NCBI GenBank assembly: GCA_902702965.1
Contig: CACRXP010000048.1
Span: forward strand, 1,022,994 to 1,086,993
Length of the DNA stretch: 64,000 nucleotides
Reading direction: 5' to 3'
Source: Spirometra erinaceieuropaei
Lineage: Eukaryota > Platyhelminthes > Cestoda > Diphyllobothriidea > Diphyllobothriidae
Shown piece after piece: positions 1 through 11,294 of this stretch. A program made the position numbers and the translations under genes. The number at the start of each line of letters is the position of its first letter. Positions within the stretch are counted from its first letter, which is position 1. The notes beneath the pieces were generated by a model. That model was given only the letters and a program-made list of their open reading frames with translations. It was not told where the DNA came from and did no database searches.

Positions 1-266
1 TTAAGTGAATAGGTGAAACAATAAGGTAAATAAACGCACTGAGCAAGAAAAAAGGATGGATGAAGTAAGCAGTTAATTTATATCCATAGAAGCATTCTAA
101 AGCGAGTAGCAGGTGTGAAATGCTTACAAAAGTCTTCCTAAATGTAACGTCGGATTTATCAATTGTTGTGCTTCTGTCGTGATTCATAGCAGCACAGAGT
201 CTAAGCAGATTAGCAGGAGGTGTAGGTGACCGCAGATAGATTTACTGTCAGTGGTGGACACAGTGG

Positions 267-352
267 TGGGGTTAGGGTGAGGGGTTCAGGTTAGGGGTCA
301 GGAGTTTAGGATAGGGGTTCGGGTTAGGAGATGTAGCCTCAGGAGTTAGGTT
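267..352 (+). repeat. Degenerate TTAGGG-like tract
   Basis: G/T-rich run with repeated variants of GGTTAGGG and GGGGTTCAGG, irregular in period. It resembles the cores of the elements at 23.6, 34.8 and 49.6 kb. It is too degenerate to be a working telomere and is read as interstitial, element-derived sequence. No clear terminal inverted repeats were found for this copy. Confidence 0.6.
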
Positions 353-496
353 GGGGTCGTCTACTGCAGGTACGTCTATGAAAGAATGTCCGACCGCGGG
401 AATCGAAGTGCAGTTTGGCAAAACATCAATTGGCCAGCGGAGTTTAAATGACGGTCACTGCAAAGGGTATTTTGGAATGATGGTATGTGTGATGCA

Positions 497-595
497 AATC
501 AGAAGAATACCCCATATGCACAAGTGACTCATACCACCTGATACAAACCAGAAGAATATCCCATATGCACAGGTGATTACTACCACTGACCAGCA
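497..595 (+). repeat. Two-unit tandem repeat, period about 50 bp
   Basis: Two adjacent units share AGAAGAATA and CCCATATGCACA, followed by similar GTGA and TACCAC words. The open frame that crosses them on the minus strand is explained by the repeat and is not treated as a gene. Confidence 0.6.
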
Positions 596-684
596 ATCTG
601 TGCGGTTATTACGAAAAGGATAGCTAGAGGCAACATTAAAACGCTGATCCAGCCCATTACAATAAATGAATCTGCTCATAAAAT

Positions 685-900
685 GTCGACCGAAATTCCG
701 AAATGCTGTTTCGTTTTGAAAAGATCAATTAACTAGGGTTGCATTATTATTCCGCCTACAACATAATTCTACAATATTTCAATTACCTCAGGTTGTCGGT
801 TTTCGAATGAACATCCTTCTGGTTCAATACAGGTACGACATTTTGCAAAACATGACTACTTATGTAGCACGAATTTCGGTCACTGACGCCCCTAATAGTC
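685..900 (+). repeat. Dispersed repeat R1, diverged copy
   Basis: Shares an ordered series of short blocks with 7.83-8.05, 30.75-30.97 and 46.34-46.57 kb: a GACCGA start, a GAAATGC-type block, a TAATTCTACAATA-like block, a CTTTTGAATG-like block and a TATGTAGCACGAAT-like block. No coding frame is conserved. R1 is an old, high-copy repeat whose class I cannot assign. Confidence 0.5.
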
Positions 901-1359
901 TTATTATCTTTCATGAAAAACGCGTAAAAAATAGTCACTCTCTTGCAACTTTGGTAGGTAATTGCGTCATCTTCCTATCGTATGGTCAAAATAGGGATAA
1001 AATTTGGTTTTTAAAAGCTTTTACTGGTTGTACATTTAAGTATCTTTAAAAGTCCGAATATCCATCGTCATGCCTCTGCATATATTAATGTAGCTAGTAA
1101 TACGGATCAAATATACTGCTATATTTTATCAACGCTATGTGGTCCTCCTTTATTGCCGCAAAAATGTGTGGTTTTCCGTACGTATTTGACGATTATGTCA
1201 TTCCATCGGAGAGAAAATGAGCTAGAGGTCACATCCAGCGTGTTCGATTAAAACCCAGAGAACATCCTTGAGGCGGTCTTATTCAACAACCCTTTCGCAA
1301 AAAGCGTTCTTGAATAGGAGTGTCCATATATCTTATCACAAGACCTGATAAGGTGTAGT
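901..1359. other. No feature recognised
   Basis: AT-rich sequence with only short open frames and no recognisable motif, repeat relative or RNA gene. Confidence 0.5.
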
Positions 1360-1625
1360 TTGGTGGCTCCGCCTTATAAACCCAATATTGTTGGAGTTGG
1401 GGTAGAGGGTAAGGGTTAGAGTTTATAGTTATTGGGTGGCACAACTATTTCTCAACTATTCAAATTACAACCACGCATTCCCAAGGGCTTATTATTTGCA
1501 TAAATCTACTTGACCTCGTTGCTTGTGCGTTTCCGGGTCCCCCTGGTAAAAGCCCTATTACCACCGGTCCGGTATTAGAGATTTCTGGGCTATGTTTACT
1601 TTGGTTTAGTTTACATACTCATATT
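1360..1625 (+). repeat. Diverged relative of the 49.6-50.1 kb TTAGGG-cored repeat
   Basis: Contains a short GGGTAAGGGTTAG-like stretch, then blocks shared in order with 49.74-49.89 kb: an ACCACGCATTCCCAA-like block, GACCTCGTTGC, and TATTACCACCGGTCC. The terminal inverted repeats visible at 49.6 kb are too eroded here to place. Confidence 0.6.
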
Positions 1626-4180
1626 CGACGGAGCACTTTAAAGACCCTGTGGCATGTTGTCTTCAAAAACTAGCAGATCCGGTTACATAAAATGAGTGTC
1701 GGCAAAGCAAATGAGACTAGAAAGGCCGTACCCGAACCGCAATACTCTTCATAGTGCATACCTTACTCTAATTTACTAGTTGATCATGATTGTAATCGGG
1801 TATTTCTAGACACTGGACGTTTGTTTACATGATTCACCATAACGCCTGGTGTCGTAATGCTAGCGGTTGCGCTCCGGAGTCAAAACTACTATGGTAAGGT
1901 CCTCAAATGTACATACATATCCTTAGTGTTTGTAGAGTTCAATCATATAAAAAATGCGTATAACATGTTATACTACCCTTATAATTTACGAACACACAAT
2001 GATTGCGTGCATTCTGCTGTTGCACATTAATGAACTATTCAACATACCCTTCGGTGACTAAACCTTTTATTTAGTTAGTTCCTTATCTAATGGTTTCCGT
2101 CAAGCTTAACTTGACAGCCGTAATCTGGGTAGGAACATTTTCGATTTCGCTGTCTGCATCAATAAAATTTATTGTAAAAAACAAAAAATATCATGGCCGC
2201 TGTAATATGCTTTTAGACAAAATTATAATAAGGATTAGTTACTTGGGATCATCGACTACTTTAGATTAAAACGCTAAGGTTGAGTGTGCTAACCAGATAT
2301 CTGTGTAGGAAGCAGCTATGGCTGAAATGCTAGCATAAATATGCATTTTAATGCCAAAGAGATATTTCCTGTCTAGATTTGTCACTGCACTAACGAATAT
2401 AGGTGCAAACTACGGCATACCAATTTTTTCGCGTTTGCTCTGTTAGCTCCTTTTATTATCTGAACCGAGCGGGCTACCTTAGTTGAAAAGCACTTTCGTC
2501 TGATTGTCGCACATTATCTCTCATTATTTGTTGTGCTCATGTACCCGTATAATGCGTGATAATCGCAGCATACTACCGTATTATTAATGCTTACGAGAAA
2601 GGTCCGCAGTTGGCAGTAAGTATTATGGAAAATGAAACGCGGAAATTAATCGGGCCTCAATTTCATGTCTAAAAAATAAGTATCACTGTACTTTAAAGAG
2701 TATAGCGATGGAAAGCGTCATGTGATAGGCCAGATCAAATGCAGGTGAGTAAAGGGCTATAGCCAAATGTAATCAGCTGAGATGCATACATTGTGGTCGC
2801 TCCATATCAAGGCTGCCAGTTGTATTCTCTATCGAGGATCAACTTTTGCATTCACTTGGTAGGCTTTAGTGAGTTATTTCATGTCTTGCCACCGGTAACG
2901 TTGCATTTACTACCTGACATACATCTATTAAATCCCTCACAGTTATACCACACTTAAATTAATTTAAGTCTGACTTTTATTCAAAACATACACTAGGACG
3001 AGCAGATATGATTAAGGTTGCCTCCTTCGTAATTAGTTACCCTCTGCACAACGGTATATAAGGGCACAATAGCTGGATTAGCATATCACAGGTTGAGCGT
3101 CATTTTACTGGTGCACCATAGGCTTATAAAGAAATTTATTTTATATTGTTTCGTATCTCATTAAAAATGACCAGTTGCAACGATCCGTATGCAGCAAACT
3201 CAGTTTCTCACACAGCAGGTACATGAAAGAGCAGTTGTCAATGCACTTGCACGAAGTTTTTCATTCGGCCTTCATGTGAAATGTGGTGACGCATAAATTT
3301 GTTCAATTAATGGTGTCGATTTCATATTTTGGCCTTTACGACTGACCTGTGAAAGAGCATATAAACTATTATTTAATTCATTAAAATGACCTTTTAGATA
3401 CGTTATTCGAAATTAAAAAGCGTAATTTATGTTCATACGTTTAAGTGCGGTTTAGTGGAAAGCACATGTCTTTGATTGCATAGCAGTATTTTTAATGTGA
3501 ATTACGGTGTCACTACCATTCTGCATCCCAGTTCTCTTTACGTTCATGTCTATTCCAGAGAGCGCTTACTGATGAGTTTAAAGAAGACGGATTTTCTGTT
3601 GTTTAATACTGTTTCCGTTTAGTCAACTTGCTGAAAATGATTTGCACTCCGGCAGCATGACCGGCGATGTTGGCAAAAGATCCGCGCTGACTGATAAGTA
3701 TTGCACTTCAGAAAGTGTCTAAATAAGATAAGCGCAAAATATAGTTAGTTACCTAATGAACAACACCGTCTCGCGTTATCTACGGAAGAGAAATTACTTT
3801 TGCCAGTTTTGGCATGTAAGATCAAAAAAACGAACGTTCAGCGAACACGGTGATCAAAACTGACATCCGATTGGCGACTACATAAATCTGAGTAATTTGT
3901 AGATCCTAATAGCACTTACTTACCATTATATGTTTTGACTATTTTAAATCTGTCTATGGCTACGCCACGTGTCATCGTCTGCAGGGGGATTTTTTAGGAG
4001 CACTGAAGATCTTTAATGCCTCCAAAATTATGCGCACTCGTGTCTACGCCACCTGTCAGGTGTAGGGACAAAGAGCATGCGAAAATCGTTAGGCGAGTGA
4101 AAAGTAGGGATTGCTCTGGCTTAACATGTCACCGTTTCCAATATGCGATTTCCTTATTCGTTACCGGGGGATTAGGCAAC
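1626..4180. other. No feature recognised
   Basis: About 2.5 kb of AT-rich DNA. No open frame looks coding, no recognised transposon protein, no tRNA-like promoter boxes and no clear internal repeats were seen. It may hold distal regulatory sequence for the gene at 4.24 kb, but nothing in it shows that. Confidence 0.5.
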
Positions 4181-4183
4181 AAA

Positions 4184-4191
4184 TATATATA
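4184..4191 (+). promoter_or_regulatory. TATA box of the first acidic-protein gene
   Basis: TATATATA lies 58 bases before the ATG at 4242. With the usual 25-30 base spacing, transcription would begin near 4210-4220, giving a 5' UTR of only about 25-30 nt. The second acidic gene has the same arrangement. Confidence 0.5.
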
Positions 4192-4241
4192 AGACTGACA
4201 AAGATAAGTTTCAAAAGGTTATTTGATTCAAGGCGTAAAGC

Positions 4242-4844
4242 ATGAGTGTCAAGTTCCTCCTTGTTGGGATTTTTGTCCTCCTGGTCTTGTCGGCCGACGG
4301 TAGAGATGCATACATTATATCCCACTCGAAAGCGAAAGCCGATCAACCGCAGAATGATGACTTTGTTTTGAAGAATGAAAAAGAATATGGTAATTCAAAG
4401 GTTAACAACGTTGCCGAAGAAAATAACGAAGGAGAAGGAGAAATGTTGCATGATGTTGATGAGACCGGGCAGGAAAATGTTCAGTATCATGATGCTGAAG
4501 ACAGTTCCGACGAAGAGGACAGTGATGATGTTCATCATCACGGTGGACATGATCAAGAAGATGAAGAAGAAGAGATAGATTTTGGTGACAATATGGACGA
4601 ACATCACTTTGCTAATTCTGGTTTTGAGGTTAATGTTGCAGTTCACGTCGGTGGTCACCACGGCGCCGACGAACATTATTTTGGTGAATATGATGCCGAT
4701 AAGGATAATGATGATGAAGATGATAATAAGGGGGATCTTGACGTGAAAAGTGATGATGATGAAGACCAGGACGATCGAATGTCGGAAGAAAAGAAGCATA
4801 GATTGGTTCTTACTGACGAGGAGGATGAGGATGATTTAAAATAG
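4242..4844 (+). CDS. Secreted acidic, His-rich, Cys-free protein (200 aa)
   Basis: The product begins with a typical signal peptide: Met-Ser-Val-Lys, then a hydrophobic core over residues 5-17, with likely cleavage near the Ala-Asp-Gly at 18-20. The mature chain has no cysteine. From about residue 39 it is dominated by Asp and Glu, with Asp/Glu runs at 84-96, 105-112 and 151-178. Histidines are clustered at 98-103, 121-122, 135-140 and 145 beside Gly, a pattern that could bind Ca2+ or transition metals. No domain is recognised. Repeated GAT/GAA codons make low-complexity reading a concern, but the signal peptide, single uninterrupted frame, TATA box and a similar gene at 48.9 kb argue for a real gene. 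The ATG at 4242 is chosen because the hydrophobic leader follows directly. No intron is needed. Function is unknown; a matrix, eggshell or calcium-handling role is speculation. Confidence 0.75.
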   Translation: MSVKFLLVGIFVLLVLSADGRDAYIISHSKAKADQPQNDDFVLKNEKEYGNSKVNNVAEENNEGEGEMLHDVDETGQENVQYHDAEDSSDEEDSDDVHHHGGHDQEDEEEEIDFGDNMDEHHFANSGFEVNVAVHVGGHHGADEHYFGEYDADKDNDDEDDNKGDLDVKSDDDEDQDDRMSEEKKHRLVLTDEEDEDDLK

Positions 4845-7824
4845 GCAAATCTATGACAAATATATTTTGGGATTGCAGTAACTCCTTTCCATCTTTATCG
4901 GAGTGGGTTCGGTGTAGCCACACGAAGTTTATCTTTTAATCTGTTTGTTTAAAGTCCATTATATATTCTATATACTTCAACTTTTTCTTAAAACCGGGAG
5001 TAACTTCGGGAAGGCAAATTCGGTGGAGACAATGCTTGCAGGTCAAGCACGGAAAACGTCGTCACAGGAAAGGTAATATGAAACATGGTATTTTTCAACT
5101 ATAATCAGAAAATCATGATTTGGGAAGCTTTTTGAGGTAAACCTCTGTTTCTCACCTAGTTGCGTGGCTTCCGAAGTTCCACCACTACGGTGGGGAGTCA
5201 AGTAAGCGTTTGTTGATGAAAGTGGCGAGTATCCGATAAAATTATCAAGTTCTAATTCGACCCAGGCATGTCGTTTGGGTGGACCAAAAAACCAAATATA
5301 ACTTGCGATTTGGAAATTTGTAAATATAAAATAACATAATACATAGGCAATGTTCACCAGTTTGTTTCAATTAGATGACCGTTTAGAGTAAGTTAGACAT
5401 GAGAAAAAGCTAAGGCATGACAAATTATACATAAAAAGAGAAAGAGGTCCATTTGTAAAGGAGAGAGAGAGGTGTCATTATCTTATGTACAATTTGCACT
5501 ATGCGGGGTATAAATAATCGAATTATGAGATGGAAATGAGTGTATGCATTTGGTTGAAATTATTAAGCTGACGCTTGTATTCCTGAACGTGTGTCATGAC
5601 ATTTGGACCGAGATTTTCCTAAGCGATAAAGTGATATACGACTCGATAAAGCCACTCAATTTGGATATGGTTTGCAAGGCTGCACTGAAATCACTCCACT
5701 AGCCTCCTGAATCACGGCGCATAATGCAACATAAGCTAAGGGGTGTTTTATTTGTTTTAAATCTGTAATGCAAACAGAATCGACAACGGCTGATTTGGAA
5801 TTATACAGGATATTTTATCAGTTTGGTCAGCAAATGACACACCGAACGCCCTCTCATTAGCTCAAGACAGACACGGGCGATGATGCTTTGTTTCGGAATT
5901 TCAATGTGCTAAAAATACGTGAGTGGTAGAGAAATACTCACACGAATATTGTGTCTAAAGAGACCACTGATACAAGCAACCTTTTAATAAAACATTTTAT
6001 GGCAATACCAACCTCAAACTTTTAATTACATGTTCGCAGTATTCAGACTATAACGCCAAACTAACGAGACTAGAACTCTGTTTTATTGATTGAGCTAACA
6101 GCATGAGTACGTCCAAACTGTCAAACGTCCGGTTGTGACTTCCCATATGACCTGCGGAATCGTGAAAACGTTTAGCAGAATCGAAAAAGGTGTCCGCCTA
6201 CTACAGCGTCGGCGTGAATGTCGAAAGACTATTGAGGAACACCTAGTGGGCACCAACCTTAGAAAAAGAAAATAATGAAAATTTTGAAAATCAGAGGTAT
6301 TGTTACCTTTCGCAATTGCTTGTATCCAGTAGGTACGGCTCCAGAAATCATTTAAACGCCGCAATATCGGTGTGTTTGCACTTCACTCTGCCCTTCTTTC
6401 GACCCTAAACGTGTGCGTAGTATTCTAATAGTTTGGATTAAATTGTAAAAATTTGAAATAATATATGCCTTTTAATAGTTTAGGCGTTCATCGGTGTAAG
6501 ATTTGCTGTAGCACTTCATCTCACACGCGGAAACTCATCATTCTAGGGTGTTGGGGACTGGCGCCGCTGTGCTAACTGGAAGTGAAAAGCTCGATTGTAA
6601 GCCTAGGGTTTTGCCGCTCAGATCTGCCTGAGAGAATGAAATTCTCGCTGCCTATACCTTATGCAATATTTGACCGATTATATTTCATTTTGTAGTACGA
6701 CAAGCAGTGGTGGGCGTCCCAATTTTCACTTTAAATAGCGGAAGCACTGAGTTAAGTTTTACCCTAATGAAATTTCACTGCAAGCTGGCGTCATATTAGT
6801 CCATCAATTATCGTCGTCAGGAAAAACCTCTCTGTTAATGTCACTGACAGTTATTCACTAAATAAAAACAAAGGCTGTTGATAAGATTTTTCGATGTGTA
6901 TAATTGTGCTTTGAGGAAGGCCTTTTTTCCAGTCATTAAGGAAATATGATATTTAAAATGCATGACGTCAGAAACGAGTGTTTAAATATGAAAACTTTGT
7001 TAAGGCAGTCATTTTGGGGTTTTTCCTATTCTAACCGATATTATAGCACATTTCAATTTCTGGAAGGAATCTTCCATTTAAAAAGTGTCGCAATAGTACT
7101 CACAATATACCACGCACCATTAATATCTCACTTGTGGCAGGATACCGGATTTCTGGGCGCCAATAAAATGTGAAATATGCACACATGTGGTACGACGTTA
7201 GATTCCCCGTATAAAAAGAAGTGTATTTCATGGATAGCTTTTATAAATGCATTGAATCTTTTTTTCGTTCGACAGGCGTTTATGCTAAGAGGGGACTATG
7301 CGCGGTTCAGTAAATTAAGCAGTGAATATAAACTATGGTGTTAACTCTATAACCATTATTTGTATATTCCAATTCATTATGATAAATGAACGGGCGTTTT
7401 ATGGTTTTAAAAAGAATTCATTGTGTGCAACTTTCTAAAAACCACATTTTAATCTTCCCAGAACCGTTCTATTTGACAAAAAACGTAACTTCATACTAAC
7501 TGAAAAATGAATAATTTATGCATTTTGGTCATTAAATATAAGTTAACTTTTTAAAGGCATTGACAGTCAATGACTTTATGCTGTTTAAGCTGTCATAATT
7601 AGAGGGCCTTGGTTGCGCAAGCGATGGGAAAGACGTTCGCTTAAACCCGACATCCTGAAGGAGCTAAAATGTCTTGTAACTATGCAGCACGGTGATTAGT
7701 ATTATAACATTAGTAGAATAGTATTTTTAAAATGAAAGCACCCATAAGTACTTCAGCTAATATTACGATAGCCGGGACACCGGCTGTACGTCCTTCACTA
7801 CACAAACAGCTGACACACAGCTCG
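4845..7824. other. No gene recognised
   Basis: Three kilobases with only short shadow frames. A small GA-rich run occurs near 5460-5472. Parts of 6.9-7.6 kb share short words with R1-type repeat DNA but could not be aligned by eye. No clear AATAAA signal was placed for the acidic gene upstream. Confidence 0.45.
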
Positions 7825-8920
7825 TGACCGATCTCCTGAAATGTTGGTCGAAATTCTGAAATGCGTGTTCTATTTGAAAGGATTAGTTAGGCGGATTTGT
7901 TATATATATTCGCGAGCAGCGTAATCCTGTAGTATTGCGTACTCGGCAGGATGGCAGCTTTTGAATGCACTTCTCTTCGACTTTCTACAGAAATTACGCT
8001 CGATTAAAAAGGACTGCTTATGTAGCATGAATGTTGCACATTGATCTTCCATGGTCGTGCTAGTTCCAAATTATTTTACAGAAACCACGAACATAACTAT
8101 GCTCTTCAGGAGTTTGATAGAGAATAACTTAATCTTCAAATTTTGCACTCCAGGGAGGACTATAATAGGCATTTAAAAACGTTTGTCCTGAATAATTAGG
8201 AGCCTGTTCAGCCTTTGCATCGGCGCTTAATGGTTTTCGCCTACAAGGTGCACTTGTTCTGCTTAAAGAAAAATACATATTCTTCTATGCCTTTAAATAA
8301 AACTCTATAGAGTCCATAATATTTGACAATGGATGCGGAGCATGTTGTACATTTCATGAGAAGCACTGTCAGACGGACAGGTACGTTGATATATGAATGG
8401 ACATTGCGCGGTCTTAAAAAGTCTCATAATAAGAAAAAAAATTTAAAACATAATTTTATTCCTTCTTCGAGTATAAAAATGTTTGACGTGATTTTCTATC
8501 AAACGCCTGAGAAATAGCCTATTCTCATCCATGGCTTCTATTAAATATATTTGGGTTTGCAAGGTCATCGAAAATCAATGTGAACAATGCATGCCCACTG
8601 AAATAGTTATTTTTGTAGAGTAATGTTTATATCGGAAATTGGAAACCAGTGCATCCGAAAGCCACTATACTGCCAGGTCCGCGATTTTATGGGATTATGT
8701 CGCAAAACAACTAGTATTACAACTGCGCCTAAGTAACCTATCCTATAAGAAAACGAATTCCCAACTTTGCAGACAACATTTCATGAGATCGGTCACTTAC
8801 TGTATCTTAATTACGCAGTATAGCCTTGACGCACATTGTATACAGAAGATCGTTATCGATTATGAGACGATGCGACCCAAGGACCGTATGCATCTTAGTT
8901 CTCCTTATTTCCATTCTTAG
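7825..8920 (+). repeat. Dispersed repeat R1, long copy
   Basis: One of the two most complete R1 copies. The first part (7825-8052) matches 46.34-46.57 kb and 30.75-30.97 kb block by block. The second part (about 8320-8445), centred on TGAATGGACATTGCGCGGTC, matches 46.83-46.95 kb. The third part, beginning near 8445, follows the order seen at 46.95-47.2 kb. Short open frames inside differ between copies, so this is not treated as coding. Transposon class unknown. Confidence 0.65.
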
Positions 8921-8929
8921 AAACAAGAC

Positions 8930-9765
8930 ATGCATCCCACAACTAAACTCTCTAGTTCTTATCGCGTTCTTCCATCTTTAACCATCCACATTCTTGTTAA
9001 TTTGCTAACTTGCTTACGTACATGGTTAAACACTTGCCATATTTCCTTAGTTTTCGAATTTTATTTCCTTCACGCACTGCCTTTGAATTAGTACCAAGTT
9101 TTCAGACTGTTCCAATAGGTATGAGAATAGCTATATGTTTATATTTACGCGTCGTTCTACCCGAAATCATATATGGAGTAACACGACTACATTCCAATGC
9201 ATTTTGAAAAACAAGCACATCTTCTGTAGTCAATCGCTTAGGCATATCTGGATAAATAAAATTGTTCCTACGGCTCCTACTGTCCCCTAATCAGAATTTT
9301 AATTTCATCGCGTCCGCCATCGCCAACTATAATTCCAGCAGTCGTTTTAATTGTGGCAGGTCAAGTGAAGGTGCAAACTGTGATTTTAGACTGGACGAAG
9401 AAGTTCTTTATTAGTGTTCCGTGGTAGAATAAGTTCGATGTGACCATTAAAATCGTATAAATGATGAGAGGGGTTATCCGTTAAAATTACTGGTCCAAAG
9501 GTTTCAAAGATACGAGATCTTCTATTCAGTTTCGACTTTTTTGATCCTGTTGGTCTTGCGAATTACAATAGTTCGGGCTAAGCGAAACTGTGTGGTGTTC
9601 TTCCAGGACCAAATTTAGACTAAGAGATCTGTGAGGGACATTTCAAAGCGTCTTTTAACGTCGCTGCACTTCTCTATGTCGACGAGAACCCTTTTTGACT
9701 ATGCCGTAAAATAGCAGTTATATGTTGAAGGATCAAACGAAAAACGTCCAAGCGACAACCTGTAT
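8930..9765. other. No feature recognised
   Basis: AT-rich sequence without a coding-like frame or recognised repeat relative. Confidence 0.45.
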
Positions 9766-9785
9766 GATATATATATATATATATT
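9766..9785. repeat. (TA)n microsatellite
   Basis: Uninterrupted AT dinucleotide run directly outside the left arm of the hairpin element. A short (TA)n also follows the related copy at 12.0 kb, so it may be the element's terminal repeat. Confidence 0.8.
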
Positions 9786-9805
9786 AATATGTTGAGGTCA
9801 GTGTT

Positions 9806-10333
9806 TTTCTTTGGGAAAAAGAGTTTTTATTGAGTGAATTTGCGACGTTAGTTCCCCAGGTCCTCGGCAGACGCAGACGGAAAACAAATGTGCCGTCAAC
9901 AGTTAACATCTGGCAATGCACTTGAAAATCGATGTGTTCGACGCTTGCGCCAGTGAGCGGCCGCTATCTGCGCCCTGGACAGGGGACATGCCTGCGCTTG
10001 GGACAGAACTCGGACTGTCTTCGTCTGCGCTTTAAAAAAAGGCCGACAGTTTCTCGAGACCATGCAATCAGGATGAGACACGTACCAACAGACACATCGA
10101 GTTGGACGTCGCGTGCAAAAGTGTCAAGGAGAAGTGGAAGAGACGAGAGCTTTAAGAACAGAATGGCGCAGATAGCGGCCGCTCACTGGTGCAAGCGTTG
10201 AACACATCGATTTTCAAGTGCATTGCCAGATGTTAACTGTGGTCGGCACATTTGCTCGCTGTCTACGTCTGACGAGGACATGGGGAACTAAAGTCGAATA
10301 TTCACGCACTAAAAACTATTTTCCCAAAGAAGC
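9806..10333. mobile_element. Fold-back (long inverted repeat) element
   Basis: Arms at about 9806-9975 and 10161-10333 are imperfect reverse complements over roughly 170 bp, separated by 185 bp. Matching landmarks include GAGCGGCCGCTATCTGCGCC against its complement, an AACATCTGGCAATGCACTTG block, and CTTTGGGAAAA at the outer ends. Each outer arm carries the CTGACGA...GTCGAA-type motif also seen near 12.0 and 14.0 kb. The element looks like two copies of one short repeat joined tail to tail. The open frames across the arms are by-products of the palindrome. Confidence 0.8.
10269..10300 (+). other. Hammerhead-like motif, family B (variant core)
   Basis: CTGACGA, one extra base, GAC, a loop, GTC, then GAAT. 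Related copies lie at about 14017-14050 (ending GAAA) and 12000-12035 (ending GAAA), with a minus-strand relative in the left hairpin arm. The conserved extra base between the core and the GAC/GTC stem does not fit a standard hammerhead, so this is only a structural motif with a resemblance. Confidence 0.3.
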
Positions 10334-10379
10334 CTTTGACTTTGACTTATATTTATTGGGATGCCTACCTTCAAATAGA

Positions 10380-10500
10380 TATGTATACGTTAGTTAGAAG
10401 TCCACGCCACTAACCACTGGTCCACGCTCTCGTTGCCCTGTCGGTTTTCGATCCGGAATATGCAATGGTAGGACGCTCTCACCGATCGTTATTACGGAAG
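10380..10500 (-). mobile_element. tRNA-derived SINE, head plus adjoining tail piece
   Basis: Read on the minus strand, GTGGACCAGTGGTTAGTGGC is a Pol III A box as in the full copies at 24.55 and 36.92 kb. The segment towards 10500 (GCTCTCACCGATCGTTATTACGG on the plus strand is its signature, given here as landmark words CTCACCGAT and TTATTACGG) matches the 3' tail of the same SINE. This suggests two SINE fragments abutting. Confidence 0.6.
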
Positions 10501-10654
10501 TCACTCGTTTTTTGGAATTATGCACGAGTTCCGTCTGCAAATGCTGCACACCGAGCTACCGCTTCTCAGGTTATGGCAGGCACTCACGATCTTGTTTTTT
10601 CGGAACTTTAGTTTGCTTGCTCTACGTGAATTGTGGTGACATGCACACACGAAT

Positions 10655-11045
10655 ATTGTATCTACGGGAAATTCCTGAAACAATCTCCCGACAATTAAAA
10701 CGCTTTGGCATTTCCATTGCCCATAAGTCCGCATCTACCCTACGCGAGGCAGTATGCCGAGTAAAGGACGCGGTGCCCAAAGAACACATTACTAACATCA
10801 TCTACCGTATACCGTGCGCCAACTGCCCTTCTGTTTATATTGGCCATATAGGCCGATGTCTTGGGACTCGTATAACGAGCACAAGTTAGCCCTCCGCCGA
10901 GGTGACCCTCTGTCTCTTGTGTTTGTACACGCCCTTGAGCATGGCCACCGCTTCAATTGGGACGGTACTGAAGTGATCGCGAGAGCTAAGATTAGACAGG
11001 CGCGAGAATTCCTCTAAACTTGGCATTCAGACACGTCGATCTAGA
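10655..11045 (+). pseudogene. Penelope-like element, linker and GIY-YIG endonuclease fragment (frameshifted)
   Basis: The frame through 10655-10889 gives a linker, then Ile-Tyr-Arg-Ile-Pro-Cys-Ala-Asn-Cys and Val-Tyr-Ile-Gly, the two halves of the GIY-YIG core, with a following Gly-Arg that carries the conserved Arg region. The frame then stops. The next part of the domain (Glu-His-Lys-Leu-Ala...Arg-Gly-Asp-Pro-Leu-Ser, then His...Gly-His-Arg-Phe-Asn-Trp) continues in another frame from about 10880 to 11017, so a small deletion near 10876 breaks the gene. PLE proteins are RT plus C-terminal GIY-YIG; no RT part is visible upstream, so the copy is 5' truncated. Identification of the family is firm; activity is excluded by the frameshift. 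Confidence 0.8.
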
Positions 11046-11294
11046 CGCTCACTATGACGGCTTAAGTATACGCTCACAGTCGTGATCCCGCACCATAACA
11101 ACTGCTAATCCCCACTGGGGCACATAGACGTAAGCTGTTTCGCCATTCCGCCCCCGCCTTTGCGACACGGTGAACAACAACCGAAACCCCCTATCACCTC
11201 CAACGCCGGCGCATTGCCCCCTGACCTCATCCCGCATCAGTGACCAGCCACCTGCATTCCCAGTGATCCGCAACCCCCGCGGTTTCCTCACCTG
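11046..11294 (+). mobile_element. PLE C-terminal tail / 3' region
   Basis: A C-rich stretch directly following the broken GIY-YIG fragment, with no ORF of note. Its position and C-rich composition suit the tail of the PLE. The inference rests on adjacency only. Confidence 0.4.

Noticed and set aside
3575..3610. CTGATGAG at 3.57 kb as a hammerhead core
   Set aside because: No GAAA at a suitable distance and no flanking stem.
4395..4799. Hydrophobic 134-codon frame antisense to the first acidic gene
   Set aside because: Complement of GAT/GAA-rich codons gives Ile/Phe/Val-rich antisense peptides; it is a shadow.
9896..10201. Open frames at 9896-10081 and 9932-10201 that look alike on both strands
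   Set aside because: Explained by the inverted-repeat arms of the fold-back element.
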